Source: CAKZYD01 sp039026755 (GTDB lineage Bacteria; Pseudomonadota; Alphaproteobacteria; Sphingomonadales; CAKZYD01). Taken from it: DNA of 7,014 nt. Below the pieces are notes generated by a model. That model was not told the DNA's origin. It saw only the letters and a list, made by a program, of their open reading frames with translations, and made no database searches. The position numbers and the translations under genes are program-made. Shown one piece after another: positions 5,892-7,014 of this stretch (its first letter is position 1; each line of letters starts with the position of its first letter). The stretch covers positions 1 through 7,014 of the forward strand of contig JBCCLR010000202.1 of NCBI GenBank assembly GCA_039026755.1, given 5' to 3'.

Positions 5892-6302
5892 ATGGGCCTG
5901 CTTGCAACGCTATTTGGAAAACCAGCGACGACGGCTGTTTCAGCGCTAGGCAACGCGTTTGACCAGCTTTTTACCTCCGATGAAGAACGCGCGCAGGCGC
6001 AAATTGTGCTGACCAAGATTGCCCAGCGGCCGCATATTCTGCAGGCTGAAATCAACAAGATAGAAGCGGCACATCGCTCTATCTTTGTGGCGGGTTGGCG
6101 GCCGTTTATTGGCTGGGTCTGCGGGCTTGGAATCTTATGGGCATTTATCGGCCATCCGGTGTTTGAATGGGTGATCACGCTGCGCAATTTAGATATGGCG
6201 CCGCCAGATATTAATACCGACAACTTGCTGGAGCTGGTCCTGGCCATGTTGGGCTTGGGGGCTTTGCGCACCGCCGAAAAGCTAACTGGCCGCAGTAAAT
6301 AA
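5892..6302 (+). CDS. Three-helix holin-like protein of the gene-transfer-agent release family
   Basis: This 136-residue protein matches the holin family described for gene transfer agent release in alphaproteobacteria (Pfam GTA_holin_3TM). Holins form inner-membrane lesions that let an endolysin reach peptidoglycan. The N-terminal 60 residues are amphipathic and charged. The conserved block AEINKIEAAHRS (52-63) leads into FVAGWRPFIGWVCGLG (65-80). Two close hydrophobic helices lie at about 65-83 and 84-97. A short polar loop follows, then a third helix LLELVLAMLGLGALRTAEK (112-130) and a basic tail. ATG is 2 bases after the peptidase stop and has GAAGGA upstream. The pairing with an endolysin-type peptidase supports a lysis role. 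A different membrane role cannot be excluded from sequence alone. Confidence 0.85.
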   Translation: MGLLATLFGKPATTAVSALGNAFDQLFTSDEERAQAQIVLTKIAQRPHILQAEINKIEAAHRSIFVAGWRPFIGWVCGLGILWAFIGHPVFEWVITLRNLDMAPPDINTDNLLELVLAMLGLGALRTAEKLTGRSK

Positions 6303-6349
6303 CGCGAAATCTAAACCCATTCTCAAAATTTGCGCGGCAATTTACACGC

Positions 6350-6377
6350 TTGTTCTTCCTAATGAGCGTAGAGTAAT
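6350..6377 (+). promoter_or_regulatory. Weak possible promoter for ctaA
   Basis: TTGTTC (6350-6355) and AGTAAT (6372-6377) are 16 bases apart. The implied transcript start would fall within a few bases of the ctaA ATG at 6387, giving an almost leaderless mRNA. No Shine-Dalgarno is visible before that ATG, which fits. The match is weak and could be chance. Confidence 0.2.
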
Positions 6378-6386
6378 GTTCGGCCC

Positions 6387-7014
6387 ATGGTTGATGTCAT
6401 CGAGCAGTCGAGTGCGGTCTTTCCGCCGCGAGCGCGTCTGAGTGCCGTACAAGCGCAGACCTGGGTTGGCGCGTGGCTGGCCATCATGTCGGCGCTTATT
6501 TTGACGATGGTCATGGTTGGCGGTGCAACGCGGCTTACGGAATCTGGCCTTTCGATGGTGGATTGGGCGCCGGTGACAGGCTTTGTGCCGCCACTAAATG
6601 AGGCCGATTGGCAGGCAGAGTTCGCAAAGTATCAAACCTCACCAGAGTTTAAGCAGGTGAATGCCGCGATGACGCTGGATGACTTTAAAACCATCTATCA
6701 TTGGGAGTTTTGGCATCGCAATTTAGGCCGCTTTCTAGGGCTTGCTTTTGCTTTGCCACTGCTATTTTTCTGTGCCAAAGGGTTTGTGCCAAAAGCGCTG
6801 GCCCCCCGGCTTGTACTGCTGCTCGTTTTGGGTGGCGGGCAGGGGGCCCTTGGCTGGTATATGGTGCAATCGGGCCTCGTTGATGTGCCTGAGGTCAGTC
6901 ATTATCGGCTCGCAGCGCATCTCTCCATGGCGCTCCTGCTGTTTAGCTTGGTATGGTGGACAGCGCTTGACCTGCTAACCCGTGCGCCGCGCAAACCCGC
7001 GACTTTAAATCACC
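6387..7014 (+). CDS. ctaA: Heme A synthase CtaA (COX15-like), N-terminal part (3' end outside window)
   Basis: CtaA oxidises the C8 methyl group of heme O to a formyl group, making heme A for cytochrome c oxidase, in the inner membrane. The frame is open from ATG 6387 to the window end (209 codons), so the gene is partial. It is the only ATG after the in-frame TAG at 6369-6371. The sequence shows the family block MVGGATRLTESGLSMVDWAPVTG (from residue 44), then the long periplasmic-side segment with WQAEFAKYQTSPEF and IYHWEFWHRNLGR (103-115), GGGQGALGWYMVQSGLVD (149-166) and YRLAAHLSMALL (173-184). His110 and His178 match the conserved histidines proposed as heme ligands, and Glu107 is the nearby conserved glutamate. 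Four hydrophobic helices are visible (about 29-46, 116-131, 141-160, 176-196). The long loop after TM1 is typical of the alphaproteobacterial and mitochondrial type. Confidence 0.95.
   Translation, partial: MVDVIEQSSAVFPPRARLSAVQAQTWVGAWLAIMSALILTMVMVGGATRLTESGLSMVDWAPVTGFVPPLNEADWQAEFAKYQTSPEFKQVNAAMTLDDFKTIYHWEFWHRNLGRFLGLAFALPLLFFCAKGFVPKALAPRLVLLLVLGGGQGALGWYMVQSGLVDVPEVSHYRLAAHLSMALLLFSLVWWTALDLLTRAPRKPATLNH

Overview
This window looks like a chromosomal segment of an alphaproteobacterium, probably from the Hyphomicrobiales (Rhizobiales) or a close relative. The evidence is the gene order plsX-fabH-ihfA-merR followed by a proline tRNA, a COX15-like heme A synthase, and a small holin of the type tied to gene transfer agent (GTA) release in this class. 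All recognisable genes are on the + strand. No transposase, integrase, CRISPR array or rRNA gene is visible.

Region 1 (1-2477) is housekeeping. It holds the 3' end of plsX (phospholipid acyl transfer), fabH (initiation of type II fatty acid synthesis), ihfA (DNA-bending nucleoid protein) and a short MerR-type regulator. plsX and fabH are 8 bases apart and probably share a transcript. ihfA has its own 125-base upstream gap, a strong Shine-Dalgarno and a possible promoter. Region 2 (2478-2868) holds a proline tRNA with anticodon GGG and encoded CCA, then a 247-base gap with several potential RNA stems but no gene.

Region 3 (2869-5395) is a compact ABC importer operon: an NMT1/THI5-like periplasmic binding protein, an ATPase and a permease. 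Both junctions are ATGA stop/start overlaps, so translation is probably coupled. The family (TauABC/SsuABC/ThiXYZ-like) takes up small organic molecules such as pyrimidine precursors of thiamine, sulfonates or nitrate. The substrate cannot be read from this sequence, and no TPP riboswitch is visible upstream.

Region 4 (5396-6302) is the most unusual part. It is a two-gene lysis cassette: an M15-family cell-wall peptidase of endolysin type, followed 2 bases later by a three-helix holin-like membrane protein. No structural phage genes are present. This fits a detached GTA or prophage lysis module placed among housekeeping genes. A hairpin sits directly against the predicted peptidase start codon, where a Shine-Dalgarno would normally be.

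Region 5 (6387-7014) is the 5' part of ctaA (heme A synthase, cytochrome oxidase biogenesis), cut by the window end. I found no wholly new system. The points most worth following up are the isolated lysis cassette, its possible translational control, and the unassigned ABC importer with its potentially structured leader.
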